A stretch of DNA of 20,155 bases, taken from contig CAXCCG010000051.1 of assembly GCA_963981015.1 (NCBI GenBank), positions 1-20,155 on the forward strand, in the 5' to 3' direction. This document shows, one piece after another, positions 14,013 through 20,155 of this stretch. Both the position numbers and the translations under genes were made by a program. The notes under the pieces are model-generated. The model did no database searches, was not told where the DNA came from, and saw only the letters and a list, made by a program, of their open reading frames with translations. Within the stretch, counting starts at the first letter, position 1; each line of letters opens with the position of its first letter. Source of the stretch: Thiopontia sp013349825 (GTDB lineage: Bacteria; Pseudomonadota; Gammaproteobacteria; GCF-002020875).

Positions 14013-14404
14013 GCAAAGTCATCAATTTGATCTTCAGGAACTTTGATGAAGGTTGAAGCATCATTAGGAGTCCAGCGGCGTTGCTTTTCTTTAAAAACCT
14101 TATTGCTGATTGATGAACGTATGAATCGAAATGGTCTGTCTAGCCAGCCTTGGCCATATTCAGAGAATAGATTGACGGGGCCTGTAAATTGGCCCAGCAG
14201 ATAGATGCGTTGGTTGCCATGACAGAGATAGAAGTAATCACCGATCTCAGCATTGATAAAGTCCTCTGTTTGAGAATTTAGTGATTTAGTCTTTCTTGAT
14301 GCAGTTTTATGGACATAGACGAGCTGCGTGTGGATAGAGTCGATGATTTCATCATGGCGGGATTTTTCAGCGCCTTGTAAAAGTTTCCAAAAGGTAGGTT
14401 TCAT
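14013..14404 (-). pseudogene. Unknown protein truncated at its 3' end by the RAYT element
   Basis: ATG 14404 opens about 130 codons of native sequence: MKPTFWKLLQGAEKSRHDEI, IGDYFYLCHGNQRIYLLGQF, TGPVNLFSEYGQGWLDRPFR and RRWTPNDASTFIKVPEDQID. At 14013 the frame crosses into the RAYT end and continues to a stop at 13808 through antisense transposase sequence (GQIYFSPFFLG), clearly foreign. The strand-rich, tryptophan-rich start with GDYFYL is reminiscent of PUA/EVE-like domains found at the N-terminus of some McrB-type or defence proteins, but I cannot confirm this. It is the last gene of the minus-strand ATPase operon, 37 bp after the 122-residue gene. The original length is unknown. Confidence 0.6.
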
Positions 14405-14441
14405 GAGTATATCTCTTTAGTGGAGTGGTAAATGTTGAGAG

Positions 14442-14810
14442 TTACTTCTTGTAAAATAGAGCAAGATCTTTGTGCATACAGCTATAGCTGTTGATGTCTC
14501 GATGTTTCCTTACAATTGCAGGTACATCTAGGGTCATCCACTCATCAGTAACCCAAGCTGGCTCTACATCACTTAGATGAATTACAGTATTTTGTTTAGA
14601 TGAGACTGGAGGAGATTCAAGTATTTTTCTTTCTTCTTCAGTGTAGTATAAAGCTTTATAGCTGATGATCACCCTAACTATTTTCCAGTTTAATAATTTG
14701 CGGATGGTTAGTAAAAAATTAATAATGCCCTCATATTGTATGAAGCGACCAAACAGATGGTCAAAGTGTTGCTCAAAAAATGATTGTTTCCACCAGTATC
14801 TATTGTTCAC
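14442..14810 (-). CDS. Conserved-looking protein of unknown function, ATPase operon
   Basis: A 122-residue protein starting from GTG 14810, which directly follows the TAA of the preceding gene with no gap, so translation is probably coupled. The N-terminal half is aromatic and hydrophobic (YWWKQSFFEQHFDHLFGRFI, then INFLLTIRKLLNWKIVRVII). The C-terminal half is polar and contains VIHLSDVEPAWVTDEWMTLD. No catalytic motif or membrane topology is convincing and I do not recognise the family. Local AT content is higher than in nifJ or the hyp genes, fitting horizontal acquisition together with its neighbours. Confidence 0.65.
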   Translation of the reverse strand: MNNRYWWKQSFFEQHFDHLFGRFIQYEGIINFLLTIRKLLNWKIVRVIISYKALYYTEEERKILESPPVSSKQNTVIHLSDVEPAWVTDEWMTLDVPAIVRKHRDINSYSCMHKDLALFYKK

Positions 14811-15110
14811 TTAATGGATCCAGTTTCGTTTGACCTGTTTAACACGTTTCTGAATCGTCTTGATGTTGTTGTAGCGTTCATGGCTCATAACATCGATAAC
14901 AACATAGCTGCCACGCTCCGCTAAGAGCAGCAGTCGATAGCGGTATCCTACAGGAATCGAGATCACACAACGGTCATAGTGCATTCTCTTACCACGATAG
15001 GTATTGTGATTTTCACCTCGACTTAAACCGTCCAGAATAGATTTGGCACGGTCAACAGTCGACTGATGAGGGAGTGAGGAGAGGTCTACTTGTGAGGCAT
15101 ATAGAGTCAT
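14811..15110 (-). CDS. Small RelE/ParE-fold-like protein in the ATPase operon
   Basis: A 99-residue protein from ATG 15110, chosen because AGGGAA lies about 6 bases upstream, overlapping the ATPase stop; the frame extends to 15152, but that part has no ribosome site. The core AKSILDGLSRGENHNTYRGK, RMHYDRCVISIPVGYRYRLL and YVVIDVMSHERYNNI has the strand pattern of small RelE/ParE-like toxins (basic loop, then a strand with GYRYRLLLL, then a DVMSHERY ending). This is similarity by eye only. It has no adjacent antitoxin of its own, so if it is a toxin the ATPase or the 122-residue protein may control it. It starts 10 bp after the ATPase stop. Confidence 0.7.
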   Translation of the reverse strand: MTLYASQVDLSSLPHQSTVDRAKSILDGLSRGENHNTYRGKRMHYDRCVISIPVGYRYRLLLLAERGSYVVIDVMSHERYNNIKTIQKRVKQVKRNWIH

Positions 15111-15120
15111 GATGGTTTCC

Positions 15121-17301
15121 CTATACAAAGCCGATCGGGTTATGTTGAGCACCAGGCTTGGCCATACACTCCTCTTTCAGTGCCTCTGAAAGATCCTGGA
15201 TTGTCACAAGAGATTGCATGACGTGGTCACGCCTCATGACAGCCTGAAAGTCACCCGGTGTAAGGAGTTCCAGCTGCTCGACCTGCTGCTTTACCTTCGA
15301 AATCTGTTGTCGCTTCAGGTTGAGCTGCTTGGATGCCTCATTAAACAGTGACCAACTCTGCTGTGGTTTCATGTGGTCGAGATGGATTTTGAAATCAAAG
15401 CGTCGCAATGCAGCGCTATCCAATGTATCCATCAGATTGGTAGAGAGGATAAAGATTCCATCGAAGGACTCCATCTGTGTGAGCAGTTCATTGACCTGTG
15501 TAACCTCCCAAGTGCTATGGGCTCCCTCTCGACTTCTGAGGAAACTGTCCCCTTCATCAAGCAACAGTACGGCGCGTTCTTGCCGTGCCTGCTCAAACAT
15601 GGCGGCAATATTTTTTTCACTCTCACCTACATACATATCGATCAGATCAGAAGCCTTGCGTAGCAGTAGAGGACGCCCCAACTGCTCTGCAACATATTTC
15701 CCGAGCGCACTTTTCCCAGTTCCAGGTGGGCCATATAGCGCGATACGCCCCTCATGACTTCTCTTAAGCCCCTGTACCATCCGTTTGATGTCTGTCGTGC
15801 TGTTGAGGTGCTTCAAGCTGTAAGGCGGCTCAGCATGGGTGTTTTGTGTGCTAATTGTGAGTGTGGTTCCGGTAGCCTGCTGCGTACCTTTCAGGAAGAA
15901 TCCCATCAGTCGCTCACTCTCAACACATCGCTGCTGCTCATTGCCCTTGTATAGATTCATCATCTCGGTGACCGATTTAGCCGCCTGTTCAATATGCCCA
16001 GGTTGGAGTTGATGATGTTTTGCAAGTTGCTTAATCCATGGTTCAGACAGGGGAAGGTCAGAGGCTAGATTTTTAATGATCTTTGTACGTGCTTCCTGAG
16101 TGGGGCCTTTTACTTCAGTGACCAGATCAAATCGTCGCAGGTATGCGGGATCAATCTGCTCAACCTGATTGCTAACCCAGAAGGTGGTGACACTGGGTGC
16201 TTCCAAAATACGATTGATATGCGCTTTTCCTAGAGAGGAGCGGCTGGATGTACTTCTTCCAAAAAATTGGTACAGGCTATCTACAGGGAATAGGTCTTCT
16301 ATCTCATCAAAACAGAGGAGGTTCTTATTGTCAGGGTGCTTTAGTAGCTGTTGGCTGATCTGGTAGGCGCGCAGTCGATGATGCCCTTGGATCGGATCAC
16401 CGTCCTCATCGGTGCTAGTGACCTCGTAGAGGTTTTTATCCATGGCGTGGGCGAGCGTGCGAACCAATTCGCTTTTACCAACGCCCGGCTTACCATGGAG
16501 CAAGATATTGAGTGGGCGTGATGTTTGGCATAAGCAAGACAGGTCACTATAGAGTGGGTCGAGATATTGAAATTGATGCACTTCGAGTTTGGCTACAGCT
16601 GATGGGTGTACCAGATGTTGCATGCTGCTCATTAGGTCCCGTTTTGTGTAGAGGTGCTCAGCAAGACCACTCAGCAGATTGATTTTGTCAGAGAATGTTT
16701 CCCCAACCATTACCATCTGATTTTCGAGGCTGACCAGTCCTGAGCTTACCAATTTACTGTGTGGCTGAAGCGCCTTCTCTACGCTACTACTGTCCAGCTC
16801 AGCAGCCACAGCAATCAGCTTTGCGCATTGCTGAATATTGATCTCACCGAGAACCTCAGTAATCGCCTTTAACCCTTTTTCAATTTTATGTTCAACAAGG
16901 AAGGCGATGATGGATAGGCTGATTGTATCCAATCCAAACTGCTTTCCCAGCCTCTTCAGATTGGCATGAGAAGAGGGGCGTTTTTCCAGCCGTTTGTAGT
17001 CAGGGCCTTCCAGGAGTAGCTCAATAACCGCCTCAATTCGATCCTCTCTATCATAGACATCCTCGGCGTACTCACTCAGCCCCATTGAGCGTAAAATCGG
17101 CTCATATTCAAACAAGGTGTTTTGAAATATGCCGCCAGATGAGTCCTCATTAAAGATTACGTCAACCAATTCTCCGTTCAACAGTAGATTCTTGGCATAG
17201 AAGAGTGCCTTGATCCCCATTGGCTGATTCTGTTGATAGAGTTTGTTGAGCGCATGAGTCTGTAGTTTCTGTACTGCACTTTTTTTCTGTCGTGATGGCA
17301 T
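15121..17301 (-). CDS. Tandem AAA+ ATPase under a WYL-regulated divergent promoter
   Basis: A 726-residue soluble protein. Residues 1 to about 250 are a helical region of unknown function. The first AAA+ module has Walker A GKPGVGKS (about 269-276), Walker B LLCFDEIED (about 328-336), sensor-1-like VSNQ and YLRRFD. The second has Walker A GPPGTGKS (about 524-531), Walker B VLLLDEGDS (about 577-585), sensor 1 LSTN and the arginine pair in ALRRFDF (about 632). Both sites look competent. It is neither Lon, ClpB nor FtsH by domain order (no protease or membrane part); a VCP-like remodeller is the closest description. ATG 17301 is preferred: GGAGAGAG precedes it, whereas ATG 17313 lacks a ribosome site. 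It heads a four-gene operon. Confidence 0.9.
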   Translation of the reverse strand: MPSRQKKSAVQKLQTHALNKLYQQNQPMGIKALFYAKNLLLNGELVDVIFNEDSSGGIFQNTLFEYEPILRSMGLSEYAEDVYDREDRIEAVIELLLEGPDYKRLEKRPSSHANLKRLGKQFGLDTISLSIIAFLVEHKIEKGLKAITEVLGEINIQQCAKLIAVAAELDSSSVEKALQPHSKLVSSGLVSLENQMVMVGETFSDKINLLSGLAEHLYTKRDLMSSMQHLVHPSAVAKLEVHQFQYLDPLYSDLSCLCQTSRPLNILLHGKPGVGKSELVRTLAHAMDKNLYEVTSTDEDGDPIQGHHRLRAYQISQQLLKHPDNKNLLCFDEIEDLFPVDSLYQFFGRSTSSRSSLGKAHINRILEAPSVTTFWVSNQVEQIDPAYLRRFDLVTEVKGPTQEARTKIIKNLASDLPLSEPWIKQLAKHHQLQPGHIEQAAKSVTEMMNLYKGNEQQRCVESERLMGFFLKGTQQATGTTLTISTQNTHAEPPYSLKHLNSTTDIKRMVQGLKRSHEGRIALYGPPGTGKSALGKYVAEQLGRPLLLRKASDLIDMYVGESEKNIAAMFEQARQERAVLLLDEGDSFLRSREGAHSTWEVTQVNELLTQMESFDGIFILSTNLMDTLDSAALRRFDFKIHLDHMKPQQSWSLFNEASKQLNLKRQQISKVKQQVEQLELLTPGDFQAVMRRDHVMQSLVTIQDLSEALKEECMAKPGAQHNPIGFV

Positions 17302-17344
17302 TGCTCTCTCCATGCGTTGATTGGAGTGGCTATGATAAATCTCT

Positions 17345-17447
17345 TATACGCAAGCTATTTTCGTATAGATGGGCTATCCCCAGCTTCAGTTGATCAACAG
17401 ACGCACAAGTTAATGCGCAACTAGGTTGCGTATAGAGGCGCTATAAT
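17345..17447. promoter_or_regulatory. Divergent control region with repeated CGTATAG operator motifs
   Basis: Between the ATPase and WYL genes are TATACGCAA (17345-17353), CGTATAGATGGGCTAT (17362-17377) and CGTATAGAGGCGCTAT (17429-17444; 14 of 16 bases equal to the previous one). A perfect CGCAAC-TAG-GTTGCG palindrome lies at 17416-17430, continuing into TTGCGTATA. TATAAT (17442-17447) is a clear -10 for the WYL gene, lacking a good -35. These are strong candidates for binding sites of the WYL protein controlling both directions. Confidence 0.55.
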
Positions 17448-17489
17448 GCTATCCATGCTTAGAACAGAAATAGATGAGGAGTAGTCGTC

Positions 17490-18467
17490 ATGGAGAGCAC
17501 ATCACTAAGGCGAATCCAGATATTGCAGCAGATCCCTAGAGATCCTGGTCGAGTATCAACTAGCGAAATTAGAAATCGGTTAGAAGCATCTGGAGAAGAG
17601 ATCACAGTCCGCACGCTCCAGAATGACCTTGAGATCCTCTCTGGGATGTTCCCAATACAGTCTGAGTTGATTGGTCGAAGCAACCATTGGTTCTGGAGGG
17701 CTGAGGCGGAGATGGTGGACCTTCCTGGAATGACTGCACAAACAGCATTGGCATTCTTTATGGCGGAGCAGCACCTTTCATCATTGCTGCCACCAGATGC
17801 AATGATGGCCCTAGAGCACCATTTCAATAAGGCAAAAGAGGTCTTGCGTGGTCGCAGTGCAGAGAAACAGAGTCGTTGGATCGATAAAGTCATTACGATT
17901 CCATCCGGAATCAAACGATACCCCCCCGAGGTTGATAGTGAGATTACAGACCTGGTCTATACCGCTTTGATGGAAGAGAAGGCGATATTGATCCAGTACT
18001 GGAAGCCTGACCTTGAAGAGGAGAAAGAGTACCTAGTCTCGCCAGTTGGGGTGATACAGAGAGATCAGACGGTTTATCTGGTTGGGTTTATTAAGTCCTA
18101 CACGAATCACCCTAACATCTTTGCAATGCACCGCATTGAAGGTGTGGAGTTCGTTGATAAGCCGTACAACTGCCCAAAGGAGTTCAGTCTAGAGTACTTT
18201 GTCAATCAAGAGGGGGGCAATTTCCAGTTCCGCTTGAGTGATAAGAAATTCACATTAGAGCTGCTGATGGAGTATGGGCCCTCAATATCACTGGAAGAGA
18301 GCCCTCTCTCTCTTGATCAAGAGATCATCGAATACCGTGAAGAGGAAGAGCGTACCCACTTCAAAATGACCGTAGAGGACACCATGCAGCTTAGAGCATG
18401 GTTGAGAAGTTATGGAGGGCAGGTTGAGGTTATAAGTCCTAGCTGGCTTAGGTCAGAACTGGGTTGA
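17490..18467 (+). CDS. WYL-domain transcriptional regulator
   Basis: A 325-residue DeoR/YafY-like regulator. Residues 1-65 form a winged helix-turn-helix (LRRIQILQQIPRDPGRVSTS, then VRTLQNDLEIL). Residues about 148-225 carry the WYL domain (LVYTALMEEKAILIQYWKPD, then SPVGVIQRDQTVYLVGFIKS); the signature tryptophan is replaced by Val (VYL). The C-terminal extension (FQFRLSDKKFTLELLMEYGP to the end) fits the WCX part. GAGGAG at 17476-17481 lies 8 bases before ATG. WYL proteins often control phage-defence islands in response to nucleic-acid or nucleotide ligands. Its divergence from the ATPase operon suggests that operon, and itself, as targets. Confidence 0.93.
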   Translation: MESTSLRRIQILQQIPRDPGRVSTSEIRNRLEASGEEITVRTLQNDLEILSGMFPIQSELIGRSNHWFWRAEAEMVDLPGMTAQTALAFFMAEQHLSSLLPPDAMMALEHHFNKAKEVLRGRSAEKQSRWIDKVITIPSGIKRYPPEVDSEITDLVYTALMEEKAILIQYWKPDLEEEKEYLVSPVGVIQRDQTVYLVGFIKSYTNHPNIFAMHRIEGVEFVDKPYNCPKEFSLEYFVNQEGGNFQFRLSDKKFTLELLMEYGPSISLEESPLSLDQEIIEYREEEERTHFKMTVEDTMQLRAWLRSYGGQVEVISPSWLRSELG

Positions 18468-18518
18468 TTTGCACAGGTCTGAGTTACCTTAGATTTTGAA
18501 TGAGAGTGAGGTTGATCC

Positions 18519-18776
18519 ATGAATATTGCAGGTGCCAGTAGTTGCGTACGGAGTATAGTAGGTAATCATGTGGCGGTTAAATACAAGCCATCAAAACCTA
18601 GGGTGCGAAGAAAAAGGGCGAATAGTCAGAGAGAGATAAAAGCGATGATTTCAGTAGCAACAGTAGGATTTTGTGCCACAGTAGAGTGGCTGAACCTGAA
18701 GAGCGCAGTAGATGGTGATAGTAGTGGGTTAAGAATAGAATCTAACGGCGTTAATCTGAGTGAGGAGAGGATGTGA
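18519..18776 (+). CDS. Small basic protein of unknown function
   Basis: An 85-residue protein from ATG 18519, with GTGAGG about 8 bases upstream. A very basic stretch (KYKPSKPRVRRKRANSQREI) is followed by a moderately hydrophobic segment (AMISVATVGFCATVEWLNL) that might be one membrane helix, then an acidic end. The stop overlaps the GTG start of the next gene by four bases, which supports a real coupled gene. I recognise no family. Confidence 0.5.
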   Translation: MNIAGASSCVRSIVGNHVAVKYKPSKPRVRRKRANSQREIKAMISVATVGFCATVEWLNLKSAVDGDSSGLRIESNGVNLSEERM

Positions 18777-19522
18777 AGAAGATCAGCATGGTTTTCGTTA
18801 TCTGGATGGCTCTGTCTAGCAGTGCCTATGCTGTACAGGATGCGATACGGGTCGATTGGAAGGGATACTATATCTATCTGACAGCACCATCAGGGTACTG
18901 CTATGTCAGTGATGAGACTGATAGAGGAGAGATGGTTCTTGAAGAGCAGCAAAGTCTATTAGAGGAGGAGAGTGCAACTCCAACGAAGCTACTGATGCTG
19001 ATGGCTAAGTGCAGACAGAGAGGTGGTGCTAAGTCGGGAGATACTGGGGTTGCCACAATCAGTAAAGACACATACTTCAGAAAAGGAAGAGATAGAAAAA
19101 AGGCGCTCAATAAGAAAAGATCAGAGCTGGAAGAGATCTATGGAGCTGAACTCAAAGACAACGCACTGCATCAAGCTGTGAAGCAGGTACTCCAGGATCT
19201 GAGTATCGACCTGTTAGTAGATGGTGTAATCCCAAATCAGACGGTTCCATTGGCAATCATGGATAGCTCAAGCAAAGCAGTAGTTACAGCAAATCTGACG
19301 TACAGAACAGGTCGCAGAGGCGGGGCTACAATTGTGGTGGCTGTACATGGGTATGCGATGATCAAAAATTCGATAGTGAAATTTCAGATTGATGAGTCTG
19401 TGAGCAACAAGGATTCCACATCAATAGTGAACGTCATGCAAAACGTGAGAGAAGATGTGATGTCATGGATTAAGTTGAGTAATCGTGAGACCATCAAGCA
19501 CTCTAGTGGTTATCAAGGGTAG
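18773..19522 (+). CDS. Exported protein of unknown function
   Basis: A 249-residue protein with a clear Sec signal peptide (MKKISMVFVIWMALSSSAYA, cleavage expected after A20). The mature part starts with a domain containing APSGYCYVSDETDR and LLMLMAKCRQRGG, with cysteines C43 and C80 that could pair in the periplasm. A long charged helix-rich middle follows (KGRDRKKALNKKRSELEEIY), then a strand-rich end (AVVTANLTYRTGRRGGATIV, then VAVHGYAMIKN). The start is GTG 18773, with GAGGAG 5 bases upstream and a four-base overlap with the preceding stop. A surface or periplasmic role is likely; no enzymatic motif is seen. Confidence 0.8.
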   Translation: MKKISMVFVIWMALSSSAYAVQDAIRVDWKGYYIYLTAPSGYCYVSDETDRGEMVLEEQQSLLEEESATPTKLLMLMAKCRQRGGAKSGDTGVATISKDTYFRKGRDRKKALNKKRSELEEIYGAELKDNALHQAVKQVLQDLSIDLLVDGVIPNQTVPLAIMDSSSKAVVTANLTYRTGRRGGATIVVAVHGYAMIKNSIVKFQIDESVSNKDSTSIVNVMQNVREDVMSWIKLSNRETIKHSSGYQG

Positions 19523-19530
19523 GGCAGAGC

Positions 19531-19980
19531 ATGAAAATAATTAAGACATTATTGGTAGCTGGTTCGGTGGTCTTGGTTCAATTGTATAGCGACATTTTTG
19601 ATTCAAAAGAGGTAAAGGTAGCCCCGCAGAATCCACAAGCGCAAGCAGCATCTGGCCCCATCGATATGAAGACACTGTTTAAGCAGTATGGATGTGATGA
19701 TCCGGTAGTACAGGAGATGCTGTTACAAAAGTTAACATCACAGTCGCAGAGAAAGATCAGTAAGCACTTTGGGGGAATGGCAAATGGTGTGGCCTATGGC
19801 TTACAGTATGAGCTGAGCGACATTACCCGCAGAGGAGCGGGAAAGAGTGAGGGGCAGGTTGTGTGTGAAGCACAGTCAACCATTACAGCATCAAGTGGAA
19901 AGCAGAGAAGTTTGACTCTGGTTTATTCATATGGTCATATTGGTGGAAGAGTGGTGCATGCCAGCTTGGTTACACATTAG
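19531..19980 (+). CDS. Exported or membrane-anchored protein of unknown function
   Basis: A 149-residue protein starting MKIIKTLLVAGSVVLVQLYS, a signal peptide or N-terminal anchor, then a proline/alanine/glutamine linker (VAPQNPQAQAASGPID). The globular part contains KQYGCDDPVVQEMLLQKLTS, two cysteines (in YGCDD and VVCEAQ) that may form a disulfide, and a strand-rich end (RSLTLVYSYGHIGGRVVHAS). It begins 8 bp after the previous gene, so is probably in the same operon and compartment. No family recognised. Confidence 0.75.
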   Translation: MKIIKTLLVAGSVVLVQLYSDIFDSKEVKVAPQNPQAQAASGPIDMKTLFKQYGCDDPVVQEMLLQKLTSQSQRKISKHFGGMANGVAYGLQYELSDITRRGAGKSEGQVVCEAQSTITASSGKQRSLTLVYSYGHIGGRVVHASLVTH

Positions 19981-20004
19981 ATTTATATTTATAAGGGAGT
20001 TTCT

Positions 20005-20118
20005 ATGAGCGATAAAATATCCAGTAGACTGGATGAGTTTCTGTCTGATCAAGTGGTAATTGATGCAATGAGGTTATATGGTGAAGATAATATATTTAAT
20101 CCTGAATCCGTGACTTAA
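20005..20118 (+). CDS. Possible 37-residue small protein
   Basis: ATG 20005 with AAGGGAG (19993-19999) five bases upstream opens 37 codons ending at TAA 20116: MSDKISSRLDEFLSDQVVID, then AMRLYGEDNIFNPESVT. It is an acidic, helix-prone peptide without hydrophobic segment or known motif. The good ribosome site, and its position 24 bp after the exported-protein gene, support it as the fourth gene of the cluster. It could also be the start of a frameshifted longer gene beyond the window. Confidence 0.5.
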   Translation: MSDKISSRLDEFLSDQVVIDAMRLYGEDNIFNPESVT

Positions 20119-20155
20119 ACTCCTTTATTATTCGATCAACTATCTGATTTAAATA

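Noticed and set aside
15320..15954. Plus-strand frames opposite the AAA+ ATPase.
   Set aside because: They overlap the second AAA+ module on the opposite strand and have no motifs or ribosome sites.

Overview
The window looks like a chromosomal accessory region of a gammaproteobacterium. The protein style, about 50% GC, a single-chain pyruvate:ferredoxin oxidoreductase, NiFe-hydrogenase maturation genes (hypC, hypD, hypE and a hupK relic) and many REP-associated tyrosine transposase (RAYT) remnants would suit a facultatively anaerobic or sulfur/hydrogen-oxidising lineage. That placement is inference; no rRNA or tRNA is present to confirm it.

Layout. 1-116: last codons of a gene whose end resembles BrxL, the Lon-like BREX protein. 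149-850: PIN toxin/Phd antitoxin pair with its operator region. 958-4500: nifJ. 4526-4720: possible small membrane peptide. 5102-7704: two-gene operon of a membrane hybrid histidine kinase and a bacteriohemerythrin. 7711-8800: a hypE 3'-end relic, a hicAB pair, and RAYT left-end fragments on both sides of hicAB. 8843-12316: hypE, hypD, hypC and a 5'-truncated hupK on the minus strand. 12317-14012: a patchwork of RAYT relics, a miniature RAYT derivative, a RelE/ParE-type toxin-antitoxin pair and two other MITE-like insertions. 14013-18467: divergent locus of a WYL regulator facing a four-gene minus-strand set (tandem AAA+ ATPase, small RelE-fold-like protein, unknown protein, and a last gene cut off by the RAYT end). 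18519-20118: co-directional cluster of small unknown genes, two with N-terminal export-type signals.

How the genes relate. Oxygen-sensitive metabolism (NifJ, hydrogenase maturation) lies near a kinase/hemerythrin pair that could sense redox or oxygen. The remainder is typical of a defence or mobile island: three toxin-antitoxin pairs, a BREX-like edge, a WYL-controlled ATPase operon and many transposable relics. The relics have interrupted at least two genes (hupK and the last gene of the ATPase operon) and lie beside a duplicated hypE end. The best candidate for an undescribed system is the WYL/AAA+ locus at 14013-18467, though its last gene is truncated here, so this copy may be decaying.
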